NCBI RefSeq assembly: GCF_014397245.1
Contig: NZ_JACLHY010000006.1
Coordinates: 158,383-222,382 of the forward strand
Direction: 5' to 3'
DNA from: Arenibacter arenosicollis
Lineage (GTDB): Bacteria > Bacteroidota > Bacteroidia > Flavobacteriales > Flavobacteriaceae
Length of the DNA stretch: 64,000 nucleotides
The position numbers were made by a program, and so were the translations under genes. Below are positions 61,403-64,000 of the stretch, piece by piece. How positions within the stretch are numbered: the stretch's first letter is position 1; every line of letters starts with the position of its first letter. Below the pieces are notes generated by a model. That model was not told where the DNA came from. It did not search any database and saw only the letters and a list, made by a program, of their open reading frames with translations.

Positions 61403-63295
61403 TTACCAAATAATATTGTATGTAATGTTCCCACTGCCCGCGGGTATTTTTAGAAGTAATTCATCCTTTCCATTGGATTGACGGATTAAAGGATCTAAGT
61501 CACTATTTCCGGATAAATCGATAAAATAACTTTCATCGTTGACAATGAATGTACCATCCTCCAATTGTTTAATGGATTCCCCTTCGGCAATTTTATGCCA
61601 GATGTCCCCATTGCCCTTAATGCTGATGGTACGCTCAAGTCCCCGTCCGTCCTTGGAGGTTTTAAATGAATTGCTAATAGTAGTCCCTTCTTCTTGATGT
61701 AAAAAAACCGGTAATCCATTGTTACGCATTTCATAACCCAATGGCTTAAACCTTATGTTGGACGGAATGCTATCTGGCCAAACCATATCCTTATTCTCCA
61801 AACTCATAAAATCTGGATCTCCATGAAAGGATACTGAAAATCCCTTTGGTTCCGCCAACTGATTAGTACCTCTAAGATGCCACATCTGGGTAACATCAAG
61901 AAAATCGCCTTGCCATACCTGTAGTATAGCTCCTCTACTTAAATCGTATGAATAATTTATACGGTCAGGACTCCCAACCGCAATACAGTGTGTCCTTTTT
62001 TCTTCACCATGCATCATATATCCACGTTGGGTAACAGTCCCGTCTTCCACTGTAATGAGTATATCATTATCCGACCTCTTTTTAGCTGAACTTAAAGAGT
62101 TCTTTGCATGTAGGGGAATTTTTTGCATTTCTGGGCCCTCAGCCGTAATACTAAAACCTGTAAACCACGGATAATTCTTGTTATAAATAAAGGTAAAAGG
62201 TACTTTCCCCTTTTCTAACATAATTTCACCTATGCCAGGGGTATCCAAATCGAACTTTCCATTTAGATTAACCACGGTATCATTGCCGATCAACAGTAAG
62301 GCACCGCCGTGATTTAAACCAATATTGAAGAGGTAGTTTCCTGAGTTTGGAACATCCATTTGCCCCTTATAACTTAGAATTCTTGTAACCCTATTTCCAG
62401 TTACCATATTGGCAGAGATACTATCCACATTTTTCTCTCCAATAACCGTAAGGGTATCCAAACCTGCAATTGTATCAGAATTACTTTCGTATTCTGTCAT
62501 ATACATATCGGACAAGGTCAGCTTTCTATCTTCATACTTTTTATACATGATATTCTTTAGAGCCACGGGACCGTGATCTCCTTGAATCATTAATGGCCCT
62601 CTAGCTTTTTCATCATCAAAGGCAGAAGCCCTTGTAGGACCAGTTACCTCCACATTTTCCTGAATCAATACCCCGTTCAGCCATACCTCCTGAAAAATGG
62701 CATTCTGTATTTTCTCACCCGCATTATTAAACCTAGGTGCATGGAACAGAATTTTAAAATGTTGCCAAAGTCCTGGAGATTTCGAAGCGTTTGTTCTTGG
62801 GGGGTTCCCCTGGTAACCACCATCTTCATTAAAATCTGAACTTTGATAAATGCCACCCATATCTGCATAAGTTGGCTCCATTACTCCCCAGCTATCCAAT
62901 AATTGCACTTCATATCTACCCAGAAAATAAATTCCTGAATTAGAGTTGAGGGGCATCATAACATCCAGTTCAATCTCGATATCCCCATGGTCAAAAATTG
63001 TGAAGATGTGACCATTTTTAGTGTCTCCCTCCGGAATGTTGGCTAAAATTCCTTTTCCTGGAGAAGATGTCAAAATCTTGTCCTTTGATCTATCCACATA
63101 AACATCGCCAACAATTTTCCAATTATCAGTTTCCACATTAAACAAGGATAGGTCATCCAATTGGAGCTCAGTGAATGGTAGAAAATCCTTTATTTTGATG
63201 AATTCGTTAGTCGTGGTCGCAGTTTCCTTGGATGGATGATCGCCGCATGAAATAAAAATCAGCAATAACCCACTTAAAAACAATGGAGTTTTCAT
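61403..63295 (-). CDS. DUF1080 (3-keto-disaccharide hydrolase) lipoprotein, multidomain
   Basis: 630 residues with lipobox Cys in LLLIFISCGD near residue 17. A DUF1080 concanavalin-like domain covers about residues 45-250 (IVGDVYVDRSKDKILTSSPG, SGIYFLGRYEVQLLDSWGV, NIMYKKYEDRKL). About residues 285-390 resemble a PA14-type beta-barrel (VTRILSYKGQMDVPNSGNYL, GALLLIGNDTVVN). The C-terminal 220 residues are beta-rich and unassigned. DUF1080 proteins include the 3-keto-disaccharide hydrolases. Lipid-anchored and probably surface-exposed; the copper protein follows 16 nt after its stop, so they are one operon. Confidence 0.85.
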   Translation of the reverse strand: MKTPLFLSGLLLIFISCGDHPSKETATTTNEFIKIKDFLPFTELQLDDLSLFNVETDNWKIVGDVYVDRSKDKILTSSPGKGILANIPEGDTKNGHIFTIFDHGDIEIELDVMMPLNSNSGIYFLGRYEVQLLDSWGVMEPTYADMGGIYQSSDFNEDGGYQGNPPRTNASKSPGLWQHFKILFHAPRFNNAGEKIQNAIFQEVWLNGVLIQENVEVTGPTRASAFDDEKARGPLMIQGDHGPVALKNIMYKKYEDRKLTLSDMYMTEYESNSDTIAGLDTLTVIGEKNVDSISANMVTGNRVTRILSYKGQMDVPNSGNYLFNIGLNHGGALLLIGNDTVVNLNGKFDLDTPGIGEIMLEKGKVPFTFIYNKNYPWFTGFSITAEGPEMQKIPLHAKNSLSSAKKRSDNDILITVEDGTVTQRGYMMHGEEKRTHCIAVGSPDRINYSYDLSRGAILQVWQGDFLDVTQMWHLRGTNQLAEPKGFSVSFHGDPDFMSLENKDMVWPDSIPSNIRFKPLGYEMRNNGLPVFLHQEEGTTISNSFKTSKDGRGLERTISIKGNGDIWHKIAEGESIKQLEDGTFIVNDESYFIDLSGNSDLDPLIRQSNGKDELLLKIPAGSGNITYNIIW

Positions 63296-63589
63296 AAAAT
63301 TGAAGCTTAAGTTACTTGAAACCGTAGTCCCAAACCCTAAATATATAACTATAAGTTATAAAACTCCAATATCGGCAGTGAGATGGAATAGAGCACTTAT
63401 TAACCAAGTCCCCGAATAATGGGCATTTGAACTACGAAAAGGTTTTCGTAACTTTATGAAGTCATTTACAAAAGTCCCATTAAGCATTAACTCGTAATCG
63501 AATAAGATTTTATTATATGTATTTTCAAACACTATTTATCCAATAATTAAAGTTGGACAAACCCACTTATGGTTGATTAATTAATGTAG
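63296..63589. other. Intergenic DNA with no recognised feature
   Basis: About 290 bp between the DUF1080 gene and the repeats. No reading frame, tRNA or strong hairpin is seen; it probably includes the minus-strand promoter of the DUF1080-cupredoxin operon. Confidence 0.5.
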
Positions 63590-63746
63590 CGATGTACCAA
63601 TTAAGTGATTTGGAAATTGGATGATTTGTTGATTTGAATATGGGCCGATTTGGAACTGTGGCAATAGATCGATGTACCAATTGTTCACTTTATCAATGTA
63701 CCAATGAATCAATGCAACGATGTACCGATTTTTTGATGTATAAATT
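63590..63746. repeat. Degenerate 24-nt tandem repeats downstream of the rRNA operon
   Basis: The 13-mer CGATGTACCAATT occurs at 63590-63602 and again exactly at 63670-63682. From 63670 a 24-nt period follows with starts at 63670, 63694 and 63718, each beginning with a C(G/A)ATGTACC(A/G)AT variant, and an inner 12-nt sub-period is visible. The stretch 63607-63657 instead repeats GATTTG four times. Non-coding; the function, if any, is unknown. Confidence 0.6.
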
Positions 63747-63837
63747 AATGACCGTCTACAACTACAAGTAAAACGCATTAGAGGGGGGTGCAGGAACGGA
63801 TCGCGCCCAGGGCGTGCCCTTTTGTCGGATATGGAGC

Positions 63838-63872
63838 AAAAAAAAAGTCCCTCCATCTTGCGATGAAGGGAC
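63838..63872 (-). terminator. rRNA operon terminator
   Basis: On the minus strand GTCCCTTCATC pairs with GATGGAGGGAC around a GCAA tetraloop, followed by nine Ts. It begins 11 nt after the 5S rRNA. Confidence 0.9.
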
Positions 63873-63882
63873 ATCAAAAAAA

Positions 63883-63987
63883 GGCGGCGGCCTACTCTCC
63901 CACTTGGTGTAGCAGTACCATCGGCGCAGACGGGCTTAACTTCCCTGTTCGGAATGGTAAGGGGTGGGCCCCGTCGCCATGGCCACC
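63883..63987 (-). rRNA. rrf: 5S ribosomal RNA
   Basis: Minus-strand RNA of about 105 nt, starting GGTGGCCATGGCGACGGGGC and ending GGAGAGTAGGCCGCCGCC. Characteristic 5S segments CCATTCCGAACAGGGAAGTT and AAGCCCGTC are present, and the ends pair as an acceptor-type helix (GGTGGC with GCCGCC, one G-U). It is the last gene of an rRNA operon transcribed leftward into this window and is followed by a strong terminator. The 23S gene should lie just to the right. Confidence 0.97.
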
Positions 63988-64000
63988 TAAAAACTTCTAT

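Noticed and set aside
63670..63746. Tandem repeats as a CRISPR array
   Set aside because: Units are degenerate, contiguous with no unique spacers, and no cas genes are in the window.
63581..63877. 98-codon minus-strand frame next to 5S rRNA
   Set aside because: Runs through the tandem repeats and the rRNA terminator; no protein-like composition.
1..64000. Insertion sequences, prophage, integrases or tRNA genes
   Set aside because: I looked on both strands and found no transposase, recombinase or phage-type protein and no tRNA cloverleaf sequence.

Overview
The window is chromosomal DNA from a member of the Flavobacteriaceae (Bacteroidota), probably marine. Three things support this. Promoters have the Bacteroidota -7 consensus TAnnTTTG. 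Lineage-typical genes are present: gldI, a 337-residue eukaryote-type glutamine synthetase beside a type III enzyme, an OstA-like protein, RNase Y, a TonB-dependent receptor with a carboxypeptidase-like N-terminal domain, and the rlmD-DUF6452-DUF6048 block. A sulfatase next to a beta-propeller glycoside hydrolase suggests use of sulfated algal polysaccharide. The genus cannot be fixed by eye. I see no phage, transposase, CRISPR array, integron or tRNA gene; it is mostly ordinary core genome with a few accessory islands.

Layout. 1-3.1 kb: two divergent glutamine synthetases, type III (cut by the left edge) and type II. 3.1-5.7 kb: a carboxypeptidase-regulatory-like secreted protein and a Ca2+/Na+ antiporter. 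5.7-6.37 kb: an AT-rich gap with one hairpin terminator and a possible 19-residue hydrophobic peptide. 6.37-9.1 kb: operon nrnA-gldI-cyclophilin/FKBP fusion. 9.2-12.4 kb: CBS protein, PepD peptidase, DUF3810 metalloprotease-like protein. 12.6-16.8 kb: two amidohydrolase-family secreted proteins carrying three domains, of which only one keeps the metal site. 17-24 kb: lipoprotein, TrmH-type methyltransferase, M48 protease, and the relA/spoT-fur-purA block. 24-31.4 kb: OstA-like/SPOR protein, class III aminotransferase, TPR protein, two tandem DUF368 (PopT-type) proteins and aroE. 31.6-34.7 kb: DUF349-repeat protein and a lipoprotein with an HExxH-like motif that may start at ATT.

34.8-37.3 kb (minus strand): a coiled-coil protein, zapA, a structured RNA that looks like 6S RNA, and rny. 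37.4-42.4 kb: M23 peptidase, TonB-dependent receptor and a secreted CsgG/GNA1162-like protein. 42.4-44.9 kb: cysteine desulfurase, lipoprotein, Smr protein, small membrane protein. 45-46.3 kb: four small cysteine-motif membrane proteins (DUF2752, CCC-motif, CD225/dispanin, DUF2752). 46.4-51.7 kb (minus): ornithine aminotransferase, then a catabolic cluster of sulfatase, glycosidase remnant, glycosidase and EEP-family phosphodiesterase. 52-58.7 kb: rlmD operon, THUMP methyltransferase, ZIP transporter, metallophosphoesterase, DUF4268. 58.7-63.3 kb (minus): hemolysin III, a beta-propeller/cupredoxin fusion and a DUF1080 protein. 63.3-64 kb: non-coding DNA with 24-nt tandem repeats, the terminator of an rRNA operon and its 5S gene; 16S and 23S would lie to the right.

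How the genes work together. Nitrogen assimilation (two GS types), stringent response (relA/spoT with purA, whose enzyme is a known ppGpp target), envelope biogenesis (OstA/SPOR, undecaprenyl-phosphate recycling by DUF368, M23 peptidase, ZapA) and RNA metabolism (NrnA, RNase Y, 6S RNA, three RNA methyltransferases) dominate. At least six genes have a TAnnTTTG element only 4-5 nt before their start codon, so leaderless transcripts look common here.
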